Both the position numbers and the translations under genes were made by a program. Positions 17,734 through 25,218 of a stretch of DNA of 64,000 bases are shown in pieces. Position 1 is the stretch's first letter, and each line of letters opens with the position of its first letter. Source of the stretch: CAXBOO01 sp963977425 (lineage in GTDB: Bacteria; Bacteroidota; Bacteroidia; Flavobacteriales_D; Luteibaculaceae); NCBI GenBank assembly GCA_963977425.1, contig CAXBOO010000002.1, positions 372,001-436,000 of the forward strand. Direction: 5' to 3'. The notes under the pieces were generated by a model. The model searched no databases, was not told where the DNA came from, and saw nothing but the letters and a program-made list of their open reading frames with translations.

Positions 17734-18606
17734 TTGCGTGTGCAAAATTCTTCTTTCATTCAAGCCAAACACAAGGGCATTTGGTATATGTTCTTGTCTG
17801 TTTTGGCTTTTGCTTTTGTCAACACTTTTGTAAAGCTCTTATCGAATTTTCCTGCGCACGAACTTATTTTTTTCCGCTCCATCATATCTTTAAGTCTGTG
17901 TTTGTTTGCTTTAAGAAACAACACCAATCCTTTTTTTGGAAACAATAAAAAATGGTTGCTCATTAGAGGTTTTGCAGGTGTTACTGCCCTCACCCTCTTT
18001 TTTGTTACCATACAAAACATCTCCTTAGCCAATGCGGTTAGCATTCAGTATTTATCGCCTCTTTTCACGGTAGTTATCGGGATTTTTCTTCTGAAAGAAA
18101 AAGTGAAAAAAGTACGTTGGCTCTATTTTGCAATGGCCATTATAGGAGTATTTGTAATAAAAGGATTCAATACCGATTTAGAATGGAAATATTTATTGAT
18201 AGGCTTGGCTTCAGCATTTTTTAGTGGGATAGCCTACAACGCGGTACGCAAATGCAAAACCAGCGACGACCCTATACGTGTGGTAATGTACTTCCCTTTG
18301 ATAGCAACACCCATTATGGGTATATGGTGTTTGACTGAATTTGTAGTACCGCATGGCATCGAGTATTTGTACATCGCCTTGATGGGGATATTTACTCAAT
18401 TTGCGCAAATAAACATGACCAAAGCGCTGCAAAACAACGAAGCTTCCGTGGTTACACCCGTTAAATATTTGGGTGCTATTTTCGCGGTTGCCATAGGCTA
18501 TTTCATGTTCGATGAAAGCCTTACACCTTCCAACATTGCTGGTATTGGTATTATTTTATTAGCCGTATTGTTCAACAGTTTTACGCCTGCTTTAAGCAAA
18601 AAATAG
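17734..18606 (+). CDS. DMT-superfamily (EamA) transporter
   Basis: About 290 residues with ten hydrophobic helices forming two EamA repeats (about 15-140 and 150-285). Typical motifs are FVKLLSNFPAHELIFFRSI and LANAVSIQYLSPLFTVVIGI in the first half and a duplicated counterpart in the second (EASVVTPVKYLGAIFAVAIG). The first possible start is TTG 17734, then GTG 17740; a start at ATG 17788 would remove the beginning of helix 1, so one of the non-ATG codons is favoured. The substrate is unknown; relatives export amino acids or metabolites. Coupled to the upstream dehydrogenase and the downstream YdcF gene. Confidence 0.82.
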   Translation: MRVQNSSFIQAKHKGIWYMFLSVLAFAFVNTFVKLLSNFPAHELIFFRSIISLSLCLFALRNNTNPFFGNNKKWLLIRGFAGVTALTLFFVTIQNISLANAVSIQYLSPLFTVVIGIFLLKEKVKKVRWLYFAMAIIGVFVIKGFNTDLEWKYLLIGLASAFFSGIAYNAVRKCKTSDDPIRVVMYFPLIATPIMGIWCLTEFVVPHGIEYLYIALMGIFTQFAQINMTKALQNNEASVVTPVKYLGAIFAVAIGYFMFDESLTPSNIAGIGIILLAVLFNSFTPALSKK

Positions 18607-19353
18607 ATGTTTTTTATTCTCGGAAAAATAGTCATCATCTTTTTAAGTCCTCAAATTTGGATTTTCACTTTTCTACTCTTAGCGTGGTTGAAAAAATCTC
18701 GACGTTTTTTATTGGCAGCCATCCTTTCCACCTTCTTTTTCGGAAACTGTTTCATCGCCGATGAAGTATGCCGTGCATGGGAAATACAAATCAACGAAGA
18801 GCAACTAACCACCAACTATGATTATGGCATTGTTTTGGGCGGAATGAGCGATTACCAGGCCAGAAACAAACGTTCACAGTTCTCTGGAGCTTCGGATAGA
18901 TTGTGGCAAAGTTTATTGCTTCAATCGCGCGGAAAAATAGATACCCTCATCATTACGGGTGGATCGGGCAAATGGGATAATCCAGAAGAAAAAGAAGCGC
19001 TATTACTCCAACAGTATTTAAATGAAGTTGTAACAGCAAACGACAGTATTTTATACGAATGGGAATCGAAAAACACAGCCGAGAATGCTCAGTTCACGTT
19101 AACCAAATACCCACAAATAAGAGATAAAAAAATATTGGTCATCACCTCTGGCTTTCACGCAAGAAGAGCATTAGCTTGTTTCAATAAAATTGGTCTTAAA
19201 ACCGATATTTACACTGTAGATATGATGGGAGGCGACAGAAAATATGCCTTAGATCATTTGCTCTTACCCAACCCATCTGCCATGCGGAAGTGGTCTTTCA
19301 TTATGAAAGAATGGCTGGGATGTTTGGTGTATCAACTAAGAGGTTGGATATAA
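18607..19353 (+). CDS. YdcF/ElyC/SanA family (DUF218) membrane-anchored protein
   Basis: 248 residues. Two N-terminal hydrophobic helices (about 5-27 and 33-50) precede a Rossmann-like DUF218 domain with IVLGGMSDYQ, LIITGGSGKWDNPEE, ENAQFTLTKYP after a conserved NTAEN, and ILVITSGFHARRA. E. coli ElyC and SanA affect envelope integrity and peptidoglycan-related lipid carriers; the biochemical reaction of this family is unclear. The ATG comes directly after the stop of the transporter gene, so the three genes from 16574 look like one operon. Confidence 0.82.
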   Translation: MFFILGKIVIIFLSPQIWIFTFLLLAWLKKSRRFLLAAILSTFFFGNCFIADEVCRAWEIQINEEQLTTNYDYGIVLGGMSDYQARNKRSQFSGASDRLWQSLLLQSRGKIDTLIITGGSGKWDNPEEKEALLLQQYLNEVVTANDSILYEWESKNTAENAQFTLTKYPQIRDKKILVITSGFHARRALACFNKIGLKTDIYTVDMMGGDRKYALDHLLLPNPSAMRKWSFIMKEWLGCLVYQLRGWI

Positions 19354-19354
19354 T

Positions 19355-19413
19355 ATTCAACATTGCTCCACGCTAAATCCAAATCATTCCATTGTTACTC
19401 CATAATGTTGAAT
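19355..19413. repeat. 10-bp inverted repeat at the 3' side of the DUF559 gene
   Basis: ATTCAACATT (19355-19364) is the exact reverse complement of AATGTTGAAT (19404-19413), which lies inside the last codons of the DUF559 gene. There is no T-run, so it is not a textbook terminator. It could be a weak hairpin or one edge of an inserted cassette. Confidence 0.4.
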
Positions 19414-19812
19414 GATGAATAATTCAAGAGCAGTTAAAACTTTTCCAATGTGTTTCTTGACAGCACTATCAGTAATTCTAAATACTTTAAGGCCAAGGCT
19501 CTCCAAATACTCTTGACGATTGAAATCATATTCCTGAGAAAAATCATGACTACCACCATCAATTTCAACTACTAGGCCCAATCGTTTCACATAGAAGTCT
19601 ACAATATAGTTGCCAATTATTCTTTGTCTATCAAAGTCAATTGCATAAAACTTTCGTTTATGAACCTGTTGCCAAAACAAAACTTCGGATAGAACACCAG
19701 CTTTTCGATTGTTGATAGCATTTTGTTTAAGATTGATGTTGTACGGAAGGTTTTTAATAAAATTACTGCGAATAGGTACACCTTTTATTTCAGTAGTTAC
19801 ATCAGCTTTCAC
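19384..19812 (-). CDS. DUF559 endonuclease-like protein (Vsr/PD-(D/E)XK fold)
   Basis: 142 residues beginning at a GTG (complement of 19810-19812). The DUF559 core shows a conserved LSEVLFWQQV helix (Glu43), then YIVDFYVKRLGLVVEIDGGSH with the candidate catalytic residues Asp72, Glu83, Asp85 and His89, and FNRQEYLESLGLKVFRIT. The domain is related to very-short-patch-repair endonucleases and is usually a stand-alone gene of unknown role. In this window it stands directly beside two inverted copies of a double-hairpin repeat (19827-20066), an association I recall from other Bacteroidota, which suggests the nuclease and the repeat belong together. Confidence 0.82.
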   Translation of the reverse strand: MKADVTTEIKGVPIRSNFIKNLPYNINLKQNAINNRKAGVLSEVLFWQQVHKRKFYAIDFDRQRIIGNYIVDFYVKRLGLVVEIDGGSHDFSQEYDFNRQEYLESLGLKVFRITDSAVKKHIGKVLTALELFIIQHYGVTME

Positions 19813-19826
19813 ATTAATTACAATTA

Positions 19827-19861
19827 ACCACCCCGCCTATCAGGCACCCCTCAAAGAGGGG
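19827..19861 (-). repeat. Double-hairpin repeat element, copy 1 (inverted)
   Basis: Read on the minus strand, the copy has hairpin 1 CCCCTC-TTT-GAGGGG, a TG spacer, hairpin 2 CCT-GAT-AGG closed by an outer G-C pair, then CGGGGTGGT. It lies 14 bases before the DUF559 start codon. It matches copy 2 at 20030-20066 in layout and flanks but differs in the stems through paired changes. Confidence 0.75.
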
Positions 19862-20029
19862 AAACGAGAATTGTTTCTGAATTAAATATAAAAAACTAAC
19901 ATTTTATAGCCCCCTCAAGTAGAGAGGAAAAACCCCACGGAATTAGGTGTTTTTTAAAACTCTCCTAAAAATTGGTGTTTGCATGTATAAAAATGATTCA
20001 CATTCTACCTCTTACACCCAATTTAAATT
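19862..20029. other. Spacer between the two inverted repeat copies
   Basis: About 170 bases with no gene. It holds a third, imperfect hairpin-like stretch at about 19909-19927 (CCCCCTCAAGTAGAGAGG), which may be a decayed copy of hairpin 1. The rest is AT-rich. Open frames crossing this area translate the repeat itself and are not credible genes. Confidence 0.5.
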
Positions 20030-20066
20030 CCCCTCCGGTGGAGGGGTGGTCGAAGACCGGGGTGGT
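20030..20066 (+). repeat. Double-hairpin repeat element, copy 2
   Basis: Plus-strand order: hairpin 1 CCCCTCC-GGT-GGAGGGG, a single T, hairpin 2 GGTC-GAA-GACC, then GGGGTGGT. It ends three bases before the purT stop codon, so it could also shape the 3' end of the purT transcript. Compared with copy 1, both stems are kept although bases on both sides differ. Confidence 0.75.
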
Positions 20067-20069
20067 GCT

Positions 20070-21242
20070 TTACCCCTTAACCTCTATGCTATCGCGCAAC
20101 GCTTTGGTTTCAGAAATCAAGTTGTCCATGTTGGCATTCAACGCAGACGATTTCAATACAACACCCATTCTTCTGTAAGGGCGAGTGCTTGGTTTTCTGA
20201 AAATTCTAAAATCGGTGTCCTTTGTTTCTAAAACCGTATTGAGACCAACAAAATTGGGCATTTCATTGCTTTCTTCTTTGGCTAATAGAGCCGCACAAAC
20301 ACCCGACTTGTACATTTCTATGGTAGGAATGGGTAATCCCAGTATAGTGCGTGCATGCAATTCGAATTGAGTGAAATTTTGCGTGCCAGCCAAGGTAACC
20401 ATCCCTGTATCGTGTGGACGTGGCGACAATTCTGAAAAATATACCCCATCATCAGCTATGAAAAATTCTACCCCCCAAATACCAGCACCTTCCAATGCAT
20501 TGGTAACCTTTTCCGCCATGTGTTTGGCTGTATCCAAATCGGCATCGCTAATAGCGCAAGGCTGCCAGCTTTCCTGAAAATCGCCTCTTTCTTGTCGGTG
20601 TCCAATAGGATTACAAAACAAGGTTTCACCGTTTTTTTGCGTTACTGTTAACAGAGTTATTTCTGTATGAAAATCGACAAAACCTTCCACAATAACTTCC
20701 ATCAAATCGCCACGAGAACCTTCCATGGCATATTCAAAAGCGGCATCTATTTTATCGGCTGTTTTTATAACCGATTGTCCTTTACCGGATGATGACATCA
20801 AGGGTTTAACCACACATGGCAAGCCGATATGCTCAACCGCTTTTCGGAAATCTTCTAAATTATCAGCATACGCATAAGGAGCTGTTCGCACGCCTAAATC
20901 TTTAGCCGCCAAATCGCGAATCAACTTACGATTCATGGTAAAATTGGCCGCTTTTGCGCTCGGTACTACTTGTATACCTTGCTCTTCGAAACCATAGAAC
21001 AAATCAGTTTTTATGGCTTCAATTTCTGGCACTATGTGGGTAGGATTGTGTTTTTTAACCGCAGCGGTTAAGGCTTCGCCGTCCAACATAGAAAACACCT
21101 CGTACTCGTGAGCAACTTGCATGGCCGGAGCACCTTCATAACTATCGCAGGCGATAACATAAACTCCCATTCGCTGTAAGGCTATGGTAAGTTCTTTGCC
21201 TAATTCTCCTGATCCTAATAATAGTACTTTGATGTCTTTCAT
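20070..21242 (-). CDS. purT: Formate-dependent phosphoribosylglycinamide formyltransferase
   Basis: 390 residues, the normal length of PurT, which uses formate and ATP to make formyl-GAR in purine synthesis. The N-terminal PreATP-grasp domain has VLLLGSGELGKELTIALQ; the ATP-grasp domain has PCVVKPLMSSSGKGQSV and metal-binding GVEFFIADDGVYFSELSPR. A folate-dependent PurN may exist elsewhere, but this enzyme allows use of free formate. It follows the ftr1 gene by 18 bases. Its 3' end abuts a repeat element that could form the transcript end. Confidence 0.95.
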   Translation of the reverse strand: MKDIKVLLLGSGELGKELTIALQRMGVYVIACDSYEGAPAMQVAHEYEVFSMLDGEALTAAVKKHNPTHIVPEIEAIKTDLFYGFEEQGIQVVPSAKAANFTMNRKLIRDLAAKDLGVRTAPYAYADNLEDFRKAVEHIGLPCVVKPLMSSSGKGQSVIKTADKIDAAFEYAMEGSRGDLMEVIVEGFVDFHTEITLLTVTQKNGETLFCNPIGHRQERGDFQESWQPCAISDADLDTAKHMAEKVTNALEGAGIWGVEFFIADDGVYFSELSPRPHDTGMVTLAGTQNFTQFELHARTILGLPIPTIEMYKSGVCAALLAKEESNEMPNFVGLNTVLETKDTDFRIFRKPSTRPYRRMGVVLKSSALNANMDNLISETKALRDSIEVKG

Positions 21243-21260
21243 GCGTAAGTGTGCTTGGTA

Positions 21261-22127
21261 TTATTTGTGTTTTCGGTAGATAAAAAATCCGAACCCAAGC
21301 GTTAGAAACCAAATGATTACTTCGGCCCAATTGGGGTTGGAGTTGTATCCTAAAAATCCTTTTAAGTACTGTCCTATCGTTCCTTTATCGTGGAAGATAT
21401 GGATGTATTTCCCATCAGTAAGATTGTACATTGAGGCGTTCTGATCGCTGGTCAATTCCGCAGTTGGCTTAAGAATATCATAGGCCCTTGGAAACTCTTC
21501 TTGAATGTAATGTCCTTTTTCTAAAAACTCTTCAAATTCGTGTGCTCCATACGTCATCATACCGGCGGCAAAAATGATCAGCAAAATGGTGGAGTATTTA
21601 AAAAACACTTTCAGGTTCAATTTTTTGCCCGTAAAGAACATAAGGTAGGCTATACCAACAGCCAACAAAATTCCTGATACAAATCCGATGTATGAAAAAT
21701 CACCGGTATTGCTTCCTCCGTAAAGGAATAAGGCTGTTTCGAAACCTTCTCTAAGAATAGCAAATAATACTAAGAAATAGATGCCCCATCCACTTTCAGA
21801 TTTCCCTAATTCTTGTGTTTTGTTTTTAATATCGGACGTGAAATTTTGTTTTTTAGACAACCACAATACCATGTAAAGTAAAAACCCAGATGCCAAAAAC
21901 ATCATGCTCGCTTCGAACAATTTCGAATACGCTTCGTTGCCTATACTAGTTTCAATTTTTTGAAGCAACAATCCGCAAAAAGCACTTAAGACCAAAGCTG
22001 AAGCAATACCGTAATACGCGAATTTTTGAAGCTTCTTTTGATTCAATTTTGTGAGTAAAGTCAATACTATTCCCACTATAATAGCAGCTTCTAGGCTTTC
22101 TCTAAAAACAATTATAAACTCTTTCAT
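21261..22127 (-). CDS. FTR1-family iron permease
   Basis: 288 residues, about seven hydrophobic helices. Two REXXE-type iron-binding motifs are visible: FRESLEAAIIVGI in helix 1 and LREGFETALFLYG in a middle helix. These define high-affinity iron permeases (FTR1/EfeU). There is a long extracytoplasmic loop with acidic residues (HEFEEFLEKGHYIQEEFPRA) near residues 205-260. It lacks the EfeO and EfeB partners nearby, and instead heads a small operon with purT. Uptake of Fe(II)/Fe(III) or export of similar metals is possible; the family supports uptake. Confidence 0.85.
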   Translation of the reverse strand: MKEFIIVFRESLEAAIIVGIVLTLLTKLNQKKLQKFAYYGIASALVLSAFCGLLLQKIETSIGNEAYSKLFEASMMFLASGFLLYMVLWLSKKQNFTSDIKNKTQELGKSESGWGIYFLVLFAILREGFETALFLYGGSNTGDFSYIGFVSGILLAVGIAYLMFFTGKKLNLKVFFKYSTILLIIFAAGMMTYGAHEFEEFLEKGHYIQEEFPRAYDILKPTAELTSDQNASMYNLTDGKYIHIFHDKGTIGQYLKGFLGYNSNPNWAEVIIWFLTLGFGFFIYRKHK

Positions 22128-22148
22128 ACTAAATGGTTAACTTTTTGT

Positions 22149-22156
22149 CAAAGCTA
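22149..22156 (-). promoter_or_regulatory. -7 box upstream of the FTR1 gene
   Basis: On the minus strand TAGCTTTG matches TAnnTTTG and ends 21 bases before the FTR1 start codon. No obvious -33 element and no clear iron-responsive operator is seen. Confidence 0.4.
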
Positions 22157-22197
22157 CATTTACAATGCTGGATAAGAAATACCCGAAATACGGTATT

Positions 22198-22722
22198 TTA
22201 ACCCTCTTTATTCATTTTAGCAAAGGTTTTGCTCAAATACTTCAAACACTCTTTCACTTTATCGCTAGCCTCTTGTGTTTGCGGTGTAATTGGCATTTTA
22301 CGCAATCTCAAAGTCAATATGCCGTACATAATGTTTATGCAAATCTCTGTGAATGGCATTGATTTTTCATCGGCTTTATTTTTCAAGAAATCGGCAACAA
22401 CTTCGTCGCAAGCAGACACCAATGCGAGGTACATTTTGTCTTCCTCTTCATCTCTTAAATACGCGTGTACTTTCTCTAACAACAACATGCTTCCCTTGGT
22501 CGATTTAGCATGAGTAACAGCCTCTTCTTCCTTTTTCATTTCTTCCAAAAGGATGTACAACATAGACATTACTTCTTGTTGTTCTTCCGGTTTTTTGAAG
22601 GCATGACGGATGTACTTTTCTTCAACAGATTCCAAGTCGTATTGAAAGGCACGTAGTAAATCTTCTAGTTGCCAAAGGAAAAGAATGTATTCGCTGATGT
22701 TTTCTTGTGCTTTAGGTATCAT
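22198..22722 (-). CDS. DUF4924 family protein
   Basis: 174 residues, helical and charged, cytosolic. The start MIPKAQENISEYILFLWQ followed by LEDLLRAFQYDLE is characteristic of DUF4924, a Bacteroidota-only family with no known function. Its ATG overlaps the stop of lhgO by four bases (ATGA), and it is the last gene of the hemE-ompA-UMF1-lhgO run. Confidence 0.8.
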   Translation of the reverse strand: MIPKAQENISEYILFLWQLEDLLRAFQYDLESVEEKYIRHAFKKPEEQQEVMSMLYILLEEMKKEEEAVTHAKSTKGSMLLLEKVHAYLRDEEEDKMYLALVSACDEVVADFLKNKADEKSMPFTEICINIMYGILTLRLRKMPITPQTQEASDKVKECLKYLSKTFAKMNKEG

Positions 22723-23921
22723 ACTGAAAGTTGTTTTATTATGCTGTCGGCAATAGCCAAAGCAGATGTTGCAGCCGGCGAAGGTGCATTTAATACGTGA
22801 ATATTGTTGCCTTTATTTTCAATTCTAAAATCGTCTCTGGTATCGCCATCTTTCGATAACAATAAAGCCCTAACTCCAGATCGAGCAGGTTTTATATCGT
22901 CCATAGTTAACGATGGTATTAGAACTTGTAAAGTCTTAAGAAATCGTTTTATAGAAAAGGCTCTGCGGTATTCGTTTATACCAAATGACATGTTTTTGAA
23001 AAACAATTTCCAAGTGCCTTGATAACTCAATGCATCTAAAGTGTCTCTCAAATTAAACGATGTTTTACTGTACCCTTCTCGTTTGAAGGTAAACACGGCA
23101 TTGGGACCACACTCTATTTCTCCGTTGGTCATGCGCGTAAAATGCACTCCTAAAAACGGGAAATCGGGATTGGGTACGGGATAAATAAGGTTTTTGACTT
23201 TGTGTTTAGCCTGATCCGTTAATTCATAGTAATCGCCTCTAAATCCAACTACTTTTTCTTCAAGATTAACATGGTCGGCCTTAGCCAATCTATCGGCTTG
23301 AAGTCCACCACAAAAAATAACCTGTTTTGCTGTAAACCTTCCTTGTTCGGTTTGTACGATGCTTTCGCTGCCTTTGTTTTCAATAGAAAGAAAAGCATTG
23401 TTGAGCATGGCCATATTGCCTGAATTAGAAGCCGTACCAAGCGCCACCATTTTTTCGGTTGCCCCTTTGTAATCTACAATTCCTGTACAAGGCACCCATA
23501 TAGCCGCTATGCCTTCAACATGGGGCTCAATTTCTTTTAAGCGTTTAACGTCTATTTTTTCGATGCCCTCAGTATTGTTGGCAATTCCATTCTCAAATAT
23601 CTTATCCAAAAAAGGGAGCTCGTTCTTGTGAGTAGCCACAACTACTTTACCGCAGACATCGTGATCGACGCCATACTTCTTGCAAAAATCCACCAATTCA
23701 TGACGTCCTTTTACACAATGGTAGGCTTTTGATGAACCAGGCTTATAATACAAACCACTGTGGATTACACCACTGTTGTTTCCTGTTTGATGAGCTGCCC
23801 AGCTAGACTCTTTTTCAATGATTCCGACACTGAGGTCAGGATGGTTTGAGGCTGTTTTGAAATACGTAGCCGCTCCAACTATTCCGCCACCGACAATCAG
23901 TACATCTACTTTTTTATCCAT
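22719..23921 (-). CDS. lhgO: L-2-hydroxyglutarate oxidase
   Basis: 400 residues of the FAD-dependent DAO fold. The N-terminal ADP-binding motif is VDVLIVGGGIVGAATYFK, followed by EKESSWAAHQTGNNSGVIHSG (in two motif blocks), diagnostic for LhgO/YgaF. It oxidises L-2-hydroxyglutarate to 2-oxoglutarate and passes electrons to the quinone pool, removing a wasteful side product of central metabolism. C-terminal RPARSGVRA-like residues (KPARSGVRALLL) close the substrate site. Overlaps both neighbours, consistent with translational coupling. Confidence 0.9.
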   Translation of the reverse strand: MDKKVDVLIVGGGIVGAATYFKTASNHPDLSVGIIEKESSWAAHQTGNNSGVIHSGLYYKPGSSKAYHCVKGRHELVDFCKKYGVDHDVCGKVVVATHKNELPFLDKIFENGIANNTEGIEKIDVKRLKEIEPHVEGIAAIWVPCTGIVDYKGATEKMVALGTASNSGNMAMLNNAFLSIENKGSESIVQTEQGRFTAKQVIFCGGLQADRLAKADHVNLEEKVVGFRGDYYELTDQAKHKVKNLIYPVPNPDFPFLGVHFTRMTNGEIECGPNAVFTFKREGYSKTSFNLRDTLDALSYQGTWKLFFKNMSFGINEYRRAFSIKRFLKTLQVLIPSLTMDDIKPARSGVRALLLSKDGDTRDDFRIENKGNNIHVLNAPSPAATSALAIADSIIKQLSV

Positions 23922-25218
23922 TGTAAGGATTCAATTTTTTAGAGTTTTCTTTTTGCACACTGCGCAGCAAGAAATATCCTGCTATAAAAAACACAATGAG
24001 AGCAAAAATACTATTTCGCATGCTTCCTGTAAAGCTTTCTATATATCCGTAAGAAAATGTTCCGATGATGATGCCGATTTTTTCAGCTAAATCGTAAAAT
24101 GAGAAAAAAGCTGTATGATCTTCACATTCTTGTGGCAACAATTTAGAATAGGTCGAACGGGATAATGATTGCACCCCTCCCATTACCAAACCAACAAAAG
24201 CAGCGATGATGTAAAAATGCAAAGGTTCGGTTACCCAAAGTGCCGATACACAAAGCCCTATCCAAGCAAACAAAACTACTTGCAACGCAAAAACGTTTCC
24301 TTTTTTCGCTGATAATTTAGACAACAAAACAGAGCCGCCAATGGCAATGAACTGAATCAATAAAACACTAACTATTAGCCCTGTGGTTTGCGCTTTACTA
24401 TCTGGCCAATTGATCTCTTTCGCGCCAAAGTAAACAGCCATAATCATGACCGTTTGGACGCCCATGCTGTAGACAAAAAATGCACGAAGATATTTTTTCA
24501 ACACCGGTAAGTTTCTCAATTGATGCCAAACCGATTTCAATTGATCCCAACCATGCTTTAGAGGCCGACCTACATTCGTGTTTTTTACTGATTTAGGCAA
24601 TCGCAATACAGAGTAAAACCCAAAGCCTAACCACCAAATAGCCGTCAATAAAAAAGCATACTTAGCCGGCACATCCAACACCATGATGCCCACCAAACAA
24701 GCTATTAATAATAGAGAACTGCCTAAATACCCCAAACTATAACCTCTAGCACTCAATCTATCTTGCAATTGTATGGGTGCTATTTGTGGTAGGTAGGCAT
24801 TATAAAACACGAGAGACATCCAAAAACCAACGCCTGCCAATATATAGTAGAGCATGGACATTTCGGAATTATTGATATCGAAAAAAAACAGGCCAGCACA
24901 ACCCGTAGCTCCTATTAGAAAAGATACAATTAGGAAGCTTCTTTTTTTTCCGTAAAAATCGGCTACACCACTTAAAATGGGCATACACAAACTCACTAAC
25001 AGAAAAATAAAAGAACTGATATAAGAGATTAGAACTGTGTTGGTAAACTCCATTCCAAAAAACAGAACCGTATCTGAAATTACATTGCCTGCAGCATCTT
25101 TTGTAGTACTTACTGCCTCGTAAAAGATGGGGAATATAGCTGACGTAATAACAAGCGGATATACCGAATTTGCCCAGTCGTAAAACGCCCAGGACTTTTG
25201 TTCTTTTGAAAATACCAT
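23914..25218 (-). CDS. MFS transporter, UMF1/Atg22-like family
   Basis: 434 residues with about twelve transmembrane helices. The opening KEQKSWAFYDWANSVYPLVI is the hallmark of the UMF1 (unknown major facilitator 1) group, related to the yeast vacuolar effluxer Atg22. Other conserved points are GVADFYGKKRSFL after helix 2 and GGVQSLSRSTYSKLLP near helix 9. The substrate is unknown; amino-acid efflux is a guess from Atg22. It overlaps lhgO by 8 bases and shares one base with the OmpA-like gene. Confidence 0.85.
   Translation of the reverse strand: MVFSKEQKSWAFYDWANSVYPLVITSAIFPIFYEAVSTTKDAAGNVISDTVLFFGMEFTNTVLISYISSFIFLLVSLCMPILSGVADFYGKKRSFLIVSFLIGATGCAGLFFFDINNSEMSMLYYILAGVGFWMSLVFYNAYLPQIAPIQLQDRLSARGYSLGYLGSSLLLIACLVGIMVLDVPAKYAFLLTAIWWLGFGFYSVLRLPKSVKNTNVGRPLKHGWDQLKSVWHQLRNLPVLKKYLRAFFVYSMGVQTVMIMAVYFGAKEINWPDSKAQTTGLIVSVLLIQFIAIGGSVLLSKLSAKKGNVFALQVVLFAWIGLCVSALWVTEPLHFYIIAAFVGLVMGGVQSLSRSTYSKLLPQECEDHTAFFSFYDLAEKIGIIIGTFSYGYIESFTGSMRNSIFALIVFFIAGYFLLRSVQKENSKKLNPYNG

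Noticed and set aside
19947..20231. Open frames crossing the repeat pair and the 3' end of purT
   Set aside because: Their translation is of the repeat (FPSGGGVVEDRGG-like), a kind of spurious protein seen wherever this repeat occurs; purT covers the rest.
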